Numbered from the stretch's first letter, positions 47,190-60,618 are shown. The stretch: DNA of 64,000 nucleotides from Motacilla alba alba (GCF_015832195.1 NC_052016.1:79880547-79944546), one strand, 5' to 3'. Numbers and translations are program-made. The notes: generated by a model from the letters alone, not told the origin.

Positions 47190-48314
47190 TAAAAAAAAAA
47201 AAGCCATGTTAAATAATAGCATTCCCTTAATTTGGACAAAAAAAATTAAATAATTTTTGCCTCATTCCGTTACAATTTACTAGTATTTAAAAACTTCCAA
47301 GGCAGTCCTGCCACTCAATGTCTTCTATAATTGTCAGATTTTTATCATCTTGTCCTTTGCTTTTTTTTTTGCCATTTAGCTTTTCACTTTACAAAAACTA
47401 ATTATGCCAACATCCTCAGTGCCAAATCCACCTTTTAAAAATATTTTTACAGACCAAAAATATATAACATAAGCATTGAGCTGTCATATTTTTGATGTCA
47501 TGCAACATCCATAAACAAATTCTAAGGCGAGCAAGAATTGTTTCTTGCAGCCATACAAATTTATGGGGTTTAATGTTCATTTTATTAAGTCACAATAGCT
47601 AAATGTCTACAAGTGTTTGAGGGACTATTTTTTCTTTGTGTATTTTGGTGTTTTGGTGGTTTTTTTCCCCCCAGAGGTATGTGTCAGGGTAGACATTTCC
47701 TTTTAAAGGATGTAATTCTAGTCATTGACTTACAATTAATAAACCCAAAAACTCTCTATTCAGTCAATTCCTTTTTAGTGAGAGTTAAGAATTTCATTAA
47801 CATTCTACAGATTTCACCTGAAAATTTTTGTCTCATCCACTGAAAAATGTAAGACCTAACAAATACTGGACATGCTTATGAACTGGGGAAATAGTGTTCA
47901 GTGACTCGCACCAGTAAGACAAAATATGAGCTGTTTTGTAAGACAGTGCTATTCTATTAAGAGAGCTGAGTGGTATAGTGTATACAGGGAGAAAGATTTG
48001 AAGAAGAAAATACAGAATTTTCACAAATTCTCCCAGTCTTTAAAAGATTAATAGAATGAAGGTGAAAGTTTAAACTTTGCCTTTTCTCTCTGTCCTGGTT
48101 CCTGAGAAAGGGATGGAGCTTAGACCTGTCTCTCTATGATCTATGCTTTATGGACATTTTATTGACATTTCACAGGCCTAGCCCATAGACTAAGAATATT
48201 ATATCTTTGTATTTGTTAAATGCTGAGAAGTGGTGTGGTGGTTATCAAGGATATATTGGATAGTGTAGGACCTGAGCAGGATGAAAATGATGGAGAATCA
48301 GGGGTGGAGAATAT
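47190..48314. other. gene-free sequence
   Basis: This holds an A run just after the CR1 tail (47190-47202), a short T/G patch (47637-47672) and otherwise unique AT-rich DNA. No gene is seen. Confidence 0.6.
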
Positions 48315-48815
48315 GCTGGGTTGGCAAAGGTAGAGTTGATTTTCATCACAGTAGCTCATATGAGTCTGTGTTTTGGGTTTGTACTAGAAATGGTGTTGAT
48401 GACACAGGGATGTTTCCATTATTGCTGATCAGGGTTTATATAGAGACAAGGGCTGATCTTTTTGGCCTGCTGGACCAGTGAGCAAGGTAGCGGTGCGCAA
48501 GAAGATGAGAGGGAGGATACATGGGACAAGTGACCCAATCTGAACAAAGAGATAATGAATATCCTGTGACATCATGATCAGCAATAGATGAGGAGCAGGT
48601 GTGTCTGGAAGCTGTTGCTCAAACAAAACTGGATGTTTATTATTTGTTTGGTTGTGTACCGTTGTTTGCATTTACATTACTTGTCTTTCTTGGGTTTTAT
48701 TTCTTTCACTTGGTTATTTTCCTTTTCAGTGCAATTGACCATAATTGTTGTTGTTATTATTATTAATGATATATTTCTTTTTAAAATTTGAATTATTAAA
48801 CTGCTCTTCACAAAC
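48315..48815 (+). mobile_element. decayed ERV LTR fragment, plus strand
   Basis: The segment carries a run of landmarks of a common bird ERVL-like LTR in the right order: AGAGTTGATTTTCATCACAG, TTTTGGGTTTGTACTAGAAA, GGTGTTGATGACACAGGGAT, GTTTCCATTATTGCTGATCA, GACAAGTGACCCAATCTGAA, CATCATGATCAGCAATA, and finally AATTATTAAACTGCTCTTCA. ATTAAA at 48794-48799 would be the variant poly(A) signal. The TATA region that should follow the CATGATCAGCA block is eroded. The start resembles the LTR 5' part (GCTGGGTTGGCAAAGGTAGA), but the 3' U5 end is missing. No internal region is attached. Divergence is high, so this is an old insertion. Confidence 0.65.
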
Positions 48816-49745
48816 AAATCTACCTGTTTCAATAGAGAATAATGCGGAAAACATTCTGCTGCCTCTGTGTACATAAATGACTGCTAAAAATTTGTGGGGA
48901 AAACTCCCAATTTTGTTGCAAAAATTTATATTTAAAGCTAGCATTTCAATCTCTGTCTCGAGAATTTTTCATTTACAAACCTTCTACCTTGTGCAGAGAT
49001 TCAGCAAGGAAGATATACATGCCTGAAAGCAGGGGAAGGTAATTTTTGACTAATACACACGGCAAATAGCTAAGACGAGCAAGCTGCTGGGCTGAGCATT
49101 AATGTGTTTGCCATCTCTGTAACATATCCATTGAGTTTTTGCTGGCCAAGCAGTTGTCAGTCAGGCCGGGAAGGGTCAGGCCCTATTACTCTTTGAAAGG
49201 GAAAAATCCTCAGTGTTGCTGAGTTTCCATCTTCTGATTTTCTGTTTTTTCCTTAAACATTTTTTATTTTTTTCATGTTAGTTTGTTACCTCTTTAGCTG
49301 CTTAAGTATACACACTTCAACAGTGTCACCACAGCTTGCAATTTTACATTTTCTTATCTTGCATGGCTCTAGTCTAGGTGCTTTCTCACAGTTTAGCAGT
49401 TTTCCCAGATATCTGAGCCAAGGTTATAATGCTGTGCCATATCAAAACTAGGTCATGATTCGCAAACAGCTGAATCTCTATGAGGAGGATTGCAATTTCA
49501 CTTTCATTGGAATAAATAATAACAAACCTAATAAACCCCAGATAATCTTGGAGAAGGAAAAGATCTCTAGGGAAATCCACTCATATGATTATTCAAAAGG
49601 TCAGAAAATGCTTCATTCCTAAATTCAAGCACTGAAGTAAACTGGACTTAAATTTAGAAAGAAAGCCATGACAGAGTATGGAAATCTAAGACATTTTCAG
49701 GTGTATACAAAAATTGAAAGAACCCACAAAAGCATCTCACTATTG

Positions 49746-49833
49746 ACAAAAAAAAAAAAAAAAAAAAGAACAAAACCACCCCACACCAAAACAAGCAAGA
49801 ACAACCACACAAAAAATCCCAACCCAAACCCCA
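49746..49833. repeat. A run and A/C-only tract
   Basis: A run of about 20 A is followed by an A/C tract (CAAAACCACCCCACACCAAA..., ending CCCAACCCAAACCCC) with very few G or T. It is complementary in type to the T/G tracts at 2.7 and 19.0 kb. Confidence 0.9.
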
Positions 49834-50231
49834 GAATGCTTCGCTGTGTTTTCTCTAAGCATGCCTGAAATGACTGTCTAGACTTTATTTATGTAATGCA
49901 TTTGAGAATTGAGAAAGAATAAGATAAAAAAAAATAGGCACTGAATTAATGAAGACTGAAGTTTTACAATATAACTTTTAAAGTCCTTCTCTAAGACATC
50001 TGTTCCTTTTCTCACATAATGAAAAGGGACCCATTGAACAAAATGAAACAGAAGAAATAACAAAGATAAAAAAGGAAATGCTTTTTTCACAGAGGATTAA
50101 ATTAATCCCATGTAACTTGAACTGTTGTTACAGTTGAGTTACAGTTGATTTTTCCAACTGGGGCATTGATGGAATTTCCATTGTTCATTTAACAGAAGAC
50201 AACAAATATTTTATTGCTGAGGTTTTTTACA

Positions 50232-50267
50232 GAACAAAAAAAAAAAAAACAAAAAAAACCAAAAACA
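50232..50267. repeat. A/C-only tract
   Basis: A runs are interrupted by single or paired C (CAAAAAAAACCAAAAAC). Confidence 0.9.
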
Positions 50268-53200
50268 TATTGTAAGGTGAATTAGGGTAAAAACTGATGG
50301 ATAGACTGAAGAGTTTAGACAAGCACTTTGAATGATATGAGGCATTCTGACTTGTAAGAAAAGAAGAAAAAATTTATGCAGCTAATCTAATAGGAAGGAT
50401 TTCTGGAGGAGTTTTCTATGTCTATGCAAATAGCTTCAGAACCATATGTATTTTCCAACTAAAGCAAAGAACTGGAGACAGCCACAAATCGTAGTCTATA
50501 AATTACTCACCACTACTAGACTTGTTATGTGGACTGCTTATATTTTCAGTGGTTCATGTCCTAACCAGGTCATGAGTTACCTTTCTTTATTGTTTACTAC
50601 TTGTCAACATTCTAATTTTACCTTTTCTTGTGAGGGTCTGAAAGTTTTGGAACAGGCTTTAAATAGTGTTAGAGCTTATTCAGAATTATATTTTAAAACA
50701 GTCCAGACATACTTGATCTACCAATAAAATAAGATCCACGTTCTCTTGCATCAGATAAGGTTGCTTCAGTTTATACTTTATTCCATAGTGCTCTTCAGCC
50801 ACAGCACTTTCATTCATTTTCTGACTTGCAGAATATAAACTGGAGACACTCAAACATGGTCTTTTTCAAATTTCCTCATGGTATCTGTTAAGGAAATTAG
50901 ACATATCTAGGAAATTATCCCAACATTATTAACAAACCCGATAAATTAAATATAGTTAAACTAAACTGTGAGAAGATATTAATCCATTAGCAACATGTGT
51001 GTCTCAAACTGTGAAACAAAAAGTTCTAGTTAGCACCTTGATTAGATAATGATAATTTTTAATATGTCTATGTTGTATAGTTGAAAAGTACTGAGTATTT
51101 TATATTGAATTTTGAAAGAGTAATTTTCTTGATATTAGTAATAATAATAGTTTATCTGTGCATTCCATTTGAGAAGCTAAACAGTGCAAAACTTTCAAAA
51201 GCATTTTAAAAAGCTGCAAAAAGAGGTAAACCATCTTTAAATAAAAAATCAGATTTTTTTTTCTCTTTATCTTATAAAAGAGCATTGTCCATTTCTACAA
51301 TATTTATGATTGCTTCTATACTACCCATGGAGCATGAGGGAACAATAGCATAGACATGTGTGTTTCTCTTGGGAAAACAGTCAAATAAGAGAAAAAGATC
51401 AAGTCCTAGCTTGCAGCTAGATGAATAAAAATGAAAATTTAGGCAGAAAAAAACAGTGTTGATGTAGTGACTCTAGGTAAATGTATTCACTGATTATCCA
51501 TTACCCACATGAGAAAAGTGTGATATTCAAATATATTTGGAAAATTGAAATAGTAGTGTATATAACAATGCAATGACTTCAACCATTAGTAGACTTTTGG
51601 GGTGGGGAGAGGAAGGGGGGCTGTTAACTCCCACCTGCCATCAGTGGCCACTTCACTGACTCCTGGATTGTAAACCAGCATTTTTATTCTGAATAGAATT
51701 CTGCGTGATAATGGCTGGACCAGTAGCTTCTTTCCCATAAATTTGAGTCAAGCTAGATTCTCAGAAGAATCTAAAAAGGCCTGAGCATAGCACCAAGAGA
51801 AGAGCAAACTGGCAGCTTCAGAAGTAAGAGATGAGGTGTCAAAAAAACTGACAAATACCATGCTTAAATATTTGACTAAACCTGTCCTGAATGTGACTAA
51901 AGAGAAGGTACAAAACATGCTGGGCAAGTGCTAAGCTAAGTGCAAGAAGATTGTAAGAGTCCTGATGCCTAAAACAAGCTACTTTCATCTATGCAACCTT
52001 TCCAACCTGATGCTGATGTCAGATTGTACCATTTTTTGCACAGTCTGTAAGTCTTAGTTAAATTGCACCTTAGTTTTGGCATCTCCATGGATGTCACTTT
52101 CTCCAATTCTCTTGCAATTTCCTCAGCTTCATTCTTGAGGCCAGATGCCTTTTCAATTCAGGGATTTTAAGCTAAATTATTGCAGGTAGAACAGCGTAAC
52201 TGCTGCCAAGCATAGTGCAGGTTTCAGGGGACTTTTCCGTTATTTTGGTGTTTAAACGGTCAATTGGAATGTGACTGGAATACGTGGGGTGGGAGACAAG
52301 AAAAGTGGGGTTTTATTGTGGTTTAGAGCAAGAATACTACTTGGAGTGAATCACTGAATTGTCTGCAGGTCTGGGTTTGGTTCTCATCACAGCACAGTGT
52401 TTGATGGCATGAACAGGATTCCCTTTGTGTGGGGTGCTCTAGCAGCAGAACAAATGTGCTCCACACAGCAGTGGACATTCAGTCTACAAAAGCTGATGAG
52501 AGGTTGATGTAAAGATTATTGTGTGGATTTTGCAAATAACAGGGATACAAAAAAAAAACAATTCAGCCAACAGAAGCACTCCTAATGCCTTCCACAATGG
52601 GTTTATATAAACGAGTTGTAAGACATAAGCACTCCTTGGCAGAGCATAAGTCCTCAAAACAGACAGAGCATACACTCAAAACAGTTCTGATCTCCTGTGA
52701 CACTGAGTACACTTACCTTGCCAAGGGGAATGAGCTCAAAAACAGGACTTCTGATTGTTCACAAACTTTAGCTGCTAATTTATGTCCTACTTCTAGTTTT
52801 GATGAATACAAGTAGCCTCACAGAGACAGCTCAGCTGTTTAGGGAACCAGCCTTAGACAGTGTCACTATGAGACAACTGCTGCCAAATAGCCTCAGGGCA
52901 AAGACTCAATCCTAGCCTTCTTTTATTTAGCAGAATAGAAAAAGTTGCAGAGATATTGGGTAAGAAGTGAGCTCTATGGCTAGTCCACAAAAGACTCTGC
53001 TACTCCCTTGTGCTGTCAAATCTATTTATAGGCTTTTGCACAGAAAATTTTTTTCTCACCTTAAATATTACTTATGAAGATGAGTTTAAAGACCTGGGAG
53101 GGGCAAACAACAGCACAAAATGCTTCCCCTTGCCTCTCTTAAAAAGAGTATCCACAAAGATTCTTGCAGGTTTTTTTCCTGTCTACAAAACACATTCTGT

Positions 53201-53294
53201 TTTCCCAGAAAGAAAGGTGCAACTCACATTTAACCTTTCAAAGTATAAAAACCAAATATTGGGTTTTAATAACCTCTCCTGCATGGAACAGCTT

Positions 53295-53331
53295 AGAAAA
53301 ATCAGTCCTTTGGAAAAATCAGTCCTTTGGA
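53295..53331 (+). repeat. 17-bp tandem duplication
   Basis: AAAATCAGTCCTTTGGA occurs twice head to tail in this short interval, followed by AATCACAC. Confidence 0.9.
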
Positions 53332-54591
53332 AATCACACACACCCCCAGCTCTGCATTACAAATAAACCTATGATGTACCCAGCCTCTTTTGATTACTTT
53401 TTAATCTAGAAGATCATTTTGCCACTTGCACAGAAATGTTTTCTCTCTGACCTCTTCTAGCAAACTGGCTGAGACATAGCTGAAATTTCTTTAAACTCCT
53501 TAGACATGTCTGTTTCATGTTTGTACAAAGAACAGAGATGAGATGAAGAAAACTTAGTTATAGAGAAGTGCTAGCAAATATGCATTGTCCTTACTGGTTA
53601 GAAACACGCTCTGTGACTGGATAAATATGAAATTATGTTTTACCTGCAGAGCAACCTGCTTTTAAAGCATAGCTGGAGACAGTCAGAAATGCCATTTCTT
53701 GTCAAACAAGAATTATGCAGGTGATAGAGCTGGAAATGTGCTGATCCTACCTGAATGTCTTTGGCTATGGGAATGCTCATGAGACAATGTCTGATTTCCT
53801 GCTTTTTTGATGCTGAGCATGCCTCGTAGGAAATGCTCTAATACCATTTCTTTTTTCTGTTGGAGATATTGTAGCACTACATGTGACTTGTTTAAAGGAG
53901 TGGTGGTTAACTCCTGATGTGGGTGCACCCCACTGTTAATGTGGATACCTCAGGGCTTAATAAATTTAGTATTTCTCCTCATGGAAAATCTGCATGGGAA
54001 TCCATGATTGCAGTCTTCAAAGTGGGTCTATTCAAATTTTACTTTGCAAGTAAGAAATGGGGTTGGTGTAAAAAATGCAGGCCACCAAAAGCAAAAGCAT
54101 TGCCTTTTCTACATCTTTAGCTGCACCGGACATTAGTTCCTTTAGTTTGGGTCTACTAAATAGGGGAGCAAGGAGAGAAAGAACCATCTTTTGAATTCAT
54201 CCTCATATATTAACATCACGATTATTTCAATGTATTTTAGACAGAAGTATCATTAGATATGGCATTTAAACTTGGAGCAAATACAGCTTCCCACCCTTTA
54301 AATTTTATAAGCATTAACATATATGCTTGAAAATCAGAATGTCATTCTTCTTTATGGAAAATCAATTAAGACTAAGCATTCAATCTTTGATAACACAGAT
54401 TTTTTGGCAGCATTTCTGTACTCTACAATTCCAATTAGCAGTAAAATTTGTTTTTTTTTTTCATGTCATGGAAGGGATATTAAAACACAAATCTTATATT
54501 CAGTATTCAGGTAATCAAAAAGAAAAATAGAACAAATTGTGAAGGAAAATATGCATTAAGTTAATTTTATTTTTTTAATTAGCTGGTTTTG

Positions 54592-54668
54592 TATATATAT
54601 ACATACATGCACACTGCACACACACACACATGCACACATACATATATATATATACACACACACACATG

Positions 54669-54721
<53 letters not shown>
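54592..54721 (+). repeat. compound (TA)n/(CA)n microsatellite with 37-bp duplication
   Basis: The tract mixes TA, CA and CATG units. A block containing TGCACACATACATATATATA occurs at 54630 and again at 54667, giving a 37-base period. It ends in a pure (AT)21 run (54678-54719). Long alternating purine-pyrimidine runs such as these can form Z-DNA (CA part) or cruciforms (AT part). Confidence 0.95.
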
Positions 54722-54725
<4 letters not shown>

Positions 54726-55339
54726 TGAACAGTTTTGGAGTTTAAGAAATTAAGTTATTTTGTATCCCAGTCATAAATGCCCACTTGATTTAAGGTCTAA
54801 GGATCAATAGTTCTCCATAGGATAGGGGTTTTTGTAATTTCAGTCATTTCTGGCAATATAGGAAGTATTCTGGTTTCTTTTGGAAGTTAGATTTTTCTTT
54901 TAGAAAGCCTAGGAGTGCCAGTTGGCAAATTCTTAACAGGTTGTTGATACAGATGGAGTCTATTTGATTTTTCTTGTATAAAACAACAGAACATTTCTTG
55001 TACGCTGAAATGTTTTAACCATCTAGAAGCAGTATTTGAATATTGTTTTAAGATTATTGTTTCAAGATTATGTATATTATTCCTAACAACAAATCATCTT
55101 TAACTATAAAACAAAAAGGAAAGAATGGAATAAAAATAGCAGACAACCCAATCTGTAGCTACAGAATACACTGTATTCTGCCAGAGACAACAAAGAAGGT
55201 CAGAAAAAAATATAAGGACATCTGTCCACAAAAACAACACCAGCATGGGGAAACAGTGAAGCAATATATTTGGGGAAAAAAACTAACAAGGCAAGGGAAA
55301 ACAAAACAAAGAGCAAAAGAAAAGGAAAAAAAAAATTAC
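54722..55339. other. gene-free sequence between two simple-repeat arrays
   Basis: I see nothing recognisable here. The sequence becomes A-rich toward the purine array. Confidence 0.6.
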
Positions 55340-55527
55340 AGGGAAAGAGAGAAGAAAAGAGAAGAAAAGAAAGAGAAGAAAAGAGAAGAGAAGAGAAGAG
55401 AAGAAAAGAAAAGAAAAGAAAAGAAAAGAAAAGAAAAGAAAAGAAAAGAAAAGAAAAGAAAAGAAAAGAAAAGAAAAGAAAAGAAAAGAAAAGAAAAGAA
55501 AAGAAAAGAAAAGAAAAGAAAAAAGAA
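55340..55527 (+). repeat. (AAAAG)n array in a 188-nt pure-purine run
   Basis: All 188 bases are A or G on the plus strand. The left part mixes AGAAG and AAAAG units (GAAGAAAAGAGAAGAAAAGA). From about 55401 to 55520 the array is perfect (AAAAG), about 24 copies. Lys/Arg/Glu-rich plus-strand frames and Phe/Leu/Ser-rich minus-strand frames over this region are artefacts. Mirror-symmetric polypurine tracts of this length can form intramolecular triplexes, and AAAAG arrays are length-unstable. Confidence 0.97.
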
Positions 55528-58500
55528 CACCTAACATTAGCTTTGCTGACTTGCTTTTGGCACAAAGATGTAAATGGTATAATAATTGAATAATGTCCAG
55601 GATTCCTAAGGGTGCCAAATGCTGATGATCAGGCACAAGGAAAAGGTGTAAAAAAATGAAAGACATGATAAAGATCATAAGAGGCATCAGCCATTTGACT
55701 AAACGAGTTATTAGTACTGCTTTGCTATATGCATTAGACATTTTTCTTTTACCACAGCGGAGAAAAGAGGAAATAAGGTCTTAAATCAATAATTCATATG
55801 TCATAGCTGGAGCAAGACCATATTTCTCAACTAAGAAGATAACACCCTCTCATTCAGGGGAAGTCTTTCACAATTCTTAGCTAGAACAATGGTAGTATTA
55901 CCACCACATACCAAATAAATGTTTTCTAAATCACCTTTCCTTACAGGTGTGTCTTTACTGGTTGCTTTATGATAGCATTATCACTGCTCCTTTTTATGGA
56001 GTTGTAACAGTTAAGAATAAGACTCTGGCAGTACTATAATTAATAAGTAAAACATAACAATAACAGCAGGGAGATTCATTTTGATGCTGTCAGGGAATTT
56101 TCAGTATAATTCAGAATTGTTGTAGAATTACAGGACAGAATTCATAATGATTCTGAAATAATTCTTCAAAAGTTGATAGAGACTCATTACACTATCTTTA
56201 CATTGCATTCCCAATGGGCATCGGTGCACCACAATTTTAGTTAAAGGAAATAGTGTTTAAGTAGAAATTCCTGCCAGTCCTTTCAGAAACATTCTACAGA
56301 AAGAAAAGATTACCATATAGTTTTTAGTGTCCCACTTTCAATATAGCCAGAATATGCAATGACTGAGCTCATAGGTAGAACATAGCCTCTTATACTTGCT
56401 TTCAAACAATAAAATGTCTTCCCTGGAGAATAACCCTCCTTTACTTCTCTGCAGTGCTGCTTTTAGAGTTTTATTATTATTACTCTACAGTTTCTTCTGA
56501 CTTAGTAACTAAATGTTATTTGAATGAATAACACAAGGAAAAGAAAAATGCTTGCAGATAAATTGGAATGCTGGTGCTTTATTTTCTTCCTGTAGCAGTC
56601 TACCCCTTTTAGCAATGTTTCTACCTGATTTTCCAGAGTCTGGAATGATTGGGCTCTCAAATTCAGTGCATTGAAACAGGTAGAATAATTCTCTGCTCTC
56701 TGTATGTGTTCGTATATACTTACAGATTTATGTGTGTCTGCATCTATGTGTATATGCATATGCATATGTTTATGTATTCCTAACTTGTTTGATCCTTTCT
56801 CCTCATGACAAGATGACTAGTTCTGTCTTTCCCAACTGGATAAAAAGGATCAGGAGAGGAAGATATATGGAGACAGGCTTCTCCTCCCCCATCATCCTGC
56901 AGACAGGATAATCTAGGCTACATGACATATCATGGAGTCTATGAAATGGCAGATAGTGATATGCCACCACAAATACAAACCAATCAATTCCAGCTAAGGA
57001 ATGTGAACATCTTCAATTTCCATTTAGGGCCTAAAAAGATAAATATTTTTGACAGATTTCTTCTGCATACACTTATTTTCTAGGAAAAAACCTCATGCGC
57101 TATTGTTTTATTTTTTAGAAAAGGAACACATTACTAAAGAAAAACAGAAGAATATGAAGTATTCCAAAGCTTCATTTATACTGATAGTATATATAAAAGT
57201 TACATAAACCTTCACTCAAGTTCTGTGTATTGAGAAAAGTTGGTTCTATGTACTGTATAGGTTATATTTCAGTTTATGGAAAATAAACTTTTAAGACATG
57301 TTTAACTTATGTGAACTTAAAACAAAAAGGCAAATAAAACATACTGCTTAAGGGGTGCAGAGGCACCCAGGTGCGTCCCAGACAGCTTTCCGTAGTCTTG
57401 ATTTAGGAAGTATGAATTTGGCTTTCCATCTAGGCAAACAAAGAAAAAGGGTGTCCATGTCACCATTTTCTGCACTATGACCTATTCACAACCCCTCCTC
57501 AGAGCTCTGTTTTCAGTATACGCCAAACCACTGACTTCTAGCTCCATGACTCGTGTCTCTTCCACAACCCTTCTTCTGCTGTTGTCAGCAGTTCCTGTAA
57601 TATCTTATGCTGATTTGAAGATACAGGCTACCTGTATCCGAGTAGGGATAGTACCTGCTCTAACTAGTACAAGACTCTGATTAATCAGTGCATATTTTGT
57701 TTCAGTTCGCTTGTGAAGCCTTCTTTTTACTAATGAGTCTTATAAATTATGAATACAAATTAGGTAGAAGTTTTCCAATCAAACTGTAAAAAATATTTAA
57801 ACTAAGCAAAAATACATGCTGAATAATTAGAAAAAAACTCAGGTTAATCACTGAAGCATTCAAGCTTCTTGTTTGGAATATAAAACATATATGAAAACTT
57901 ATTTGTGGTATTTAACACTTCTGACTAAGAAAATTTTTCAGTACCTGAAGAATTTTGCTGAGTTGAAAGACTGTCTCTCCATTTTGCACATTGAAAATTT
58001 AAGTTGGACTGAAACCAATGGACACATAAGTCTTAGTCAGAAGAGAATAAACTCTTTAGTTTATTTTCATCTTGCAGTACAACATTTTTTTTTCCCCCCA
58101 GGATTTCCTATGGCATTTCAATTCTTGCCTTGCTCTTTTGCCTTTTTCTCATTGTGAAAATGATGAAGCTTCCCTAACCCTTAACAAAGAACAAATAATG
58201 GGCATATATGAGATATTTATTGATTTAGCCTAACTTTCAGCTTCGTATCTAACCAAATTGGAAAGACAAACTACTAGCTTCTTTACTAGGAATCACTTTT
58301 TGAAGGAATGTACCCTTCTCCATTTATCACACTAAAGAGTTAGGTTGCTAGCTTAACTATGTAATCTGTATGCTAAGACCTAGTGTGAAAATTTGCATAG
58401 AGTGAACACTTATCACTCATAACTGATCTTTTTGTAGTGGTTCTATCTCCAGGTAGAACATGAATTTAAGAAAAGGAGGGGATACCTAAGAGTGAGTCGA

Positions 58501-60264
58501 CATCGCTCACAAAATGTTATGCTCTAGTCTTAAAGACTGAACTGATTTGACAGTTCATTTTGGACCTCTCTTTACTTACATCCTCATAACCTTTGACTCT
58601 GCTTTGTTTCCTGAAGGTAAGACTCTTCGTGGAAGGAATTTCTATGAGAGTAAACACATGGAGGAATGATTTGTATCGTTCACATGAATTAAGGAATCTC
58701 TGACCTTGACAAGAAATTTCAGATTTGCATTTGTGGGAGTTGAGTAAGATGACTCCCTATGATTGTGATTTCACTTATCTTTCTCCTCAGGCAGTGCAGT
58801 TGCTGAAGTCAACATTCCTATTGAAAATATGTGAAAAAATTGAACATTTTACTTAGCTAAAATATGTATAATAGCCAAAAATAGCTTGTAGCATTTATAT
58901 GGCTGTGTCCAGCTGCTACATATTTAAAGCAACCTTGAAATTATCTGAAATTATTTCTATTCTAGGAAGCACAAATGAAATATGAATACAATAGAAATGA
59001 CAATGTAATTGAATAATATTACTAGTTGTTCTTTTCTTATTATACATCTAGACAGAAAAATGCTGCTTTTTAAAATACACCATGGGTTTTATTCTTTGTG
59101 AACAAAATCATTGCTATCCTGAATTTATAGGATCACCAATCACATTCAGAAATGATATTTTTTTTAAAGACTGGAAAATGACTAAGAATGACTAAATTAT
59201 AGGAAAGGATTTTTGGTTTTAAGAAAACTTTACTATTGCTTGGTGCAAAAAAAAATCTTTTTGGACTAATACCATTAAAAATTTCTGTGTTTAATAACAC
59301 TATTTTGATTCTTAGAATAATTTCTAATCAATTGAAGTTCTCTTCCAGAATTTCAAATTACAAAAAAAAAAAAATTTGAAAAATATTTATAAACATTCGT
59401 GATGTTATGACTCAAACAAATTAATTGAAATTAATTGTATATTATTTTAGCAAAAGTTGAAGTGAGTTATCACAAGGTTGAAAGAAAAGTGGTGAAATAA
59501 AATCTACCTATAAGGTCCTTCCTTTTCTCTGGAATGTTGTTAATGTGTAACCCTCTTCTCTAGGGCAGCTTTTTAGTCTTCTGATAACCAGAATACCTTG
59601 GTTTTCTAGACATTTAAAGATTGTTCAGATATATTTCAAAAAATGCAATGAACAGTTGGTTAGGAAATGTCTTGTAGAAAAGAAGTATACACTTAAAAGC
59701 TTTCTGCATTTCATTAAAAATAATTACCTTTCTTCATATCAGTTCTTAAATGAAATTATACATCCCTATGGAATTCTTGGAATACATTTTGGATAAGTAA
59801 AAAAAATATAAGCAGTATAATAAAGAAAAAAAATCCTGTTTAATGACAGAATTGCTGTTTTTAACACAAGTACTTCATAATAAGATTTTAAAGATAATAA
59901 GGAAAAATAATACAATTCTATACAGTTTATTCAGCTTCTATGATACCTTGTCTCGTGTCTCATTGAATACTTTTCCACATTACTGTACCAATTTATCACT
60001 GCTTTTAGCTGTACTGATAGAAGAAAATTTGAATTAAATCCTATTCTATATTATTAACCAATAACATTTGTTGAACTCAAATGAAGAAACATTTTCTTCA
60101 TTTTATGCTGACAATGACTGACAAAATAAAAGTAACTTGTTTCCTATTACTAAATTTCTTCTTCTTCTTTTTATTTTTTAATAATAGTGTTGTGATTTCC
60201 CAGGGTCTCAGGTAACAACATCCAAAATCCTTGTAAAATAATGCTGAAGAAAATATTTGAAAAG

Positions 60265-60435
60265 ATATATATAAATATATAAAAATATATAAAATTTATA
60301 TAAATAATATAATTTTATATATAATAGTATATAAATATATGTATTATATAACTAATAATTAATATAATAAATATATAATTTTATATAAATAATATATAAT
60401 TTATATATATAATTTTATATAAAATATATATAAAA
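60265..60435. repeat. near-pure A+T tract
   Basis: About 170 bases contain only A and T apart from three or four G or C bases. It is built from irregular TATATAAA and ATAATATAA motifs. It is a candidate unwinding or scaffold-attachment type region by composition alone. Confidence 0.9.
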
Positions 60436-60577
60436 ACAAAGTCAACAGGTAGATTTTGAATATTTGTTTTTACTATTTGTGAGTTACATATGGTATCAGA
60501 ATTGAAAGAAATAAATTACATGGAAAACATTTTATTTGCTATGCCTTAACAATTTTAAACTTTTCCTTATCTATTGA

Positions 60578-60582
<5 letters not shown>

Positions 60583-60614
<32 letters not shown>
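60583..60614. repeat. (TA)16 microsatellite
   Basis: This is a perfect TA array of 32 bases. Confidence 0.95.

Positions 60615-60618
<4 letters not shown>

Larger units (their letters stand above)
48816..54591. other. gene-free AT-rich stretch with two A/C tracts
   Basis: No gene is supported. Besides the A/C tracts at 49.75 and 50.23 kb and a 17-bp tandem duplication at 53.3 kb, I recognise no repeat family. Open frames up to 118 codons (53010-53366) lack any recognisable domain. Confidence 0.6.

Noticed and set aside
53010..53366. 118-codon plus-strand frame
   Set aside because: It has no recognisable domain, includes the tandem duplication at 53.3 kb, and its length is within chance for the number of frames examined.
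55070..55741. Lys/Arg/Glu-rich plus-strand and Phe/Leu/Ser-rich minus-strand frames up to 154 codons
   Set aside because: They are translations of the (AAAAG)n array in different frames.
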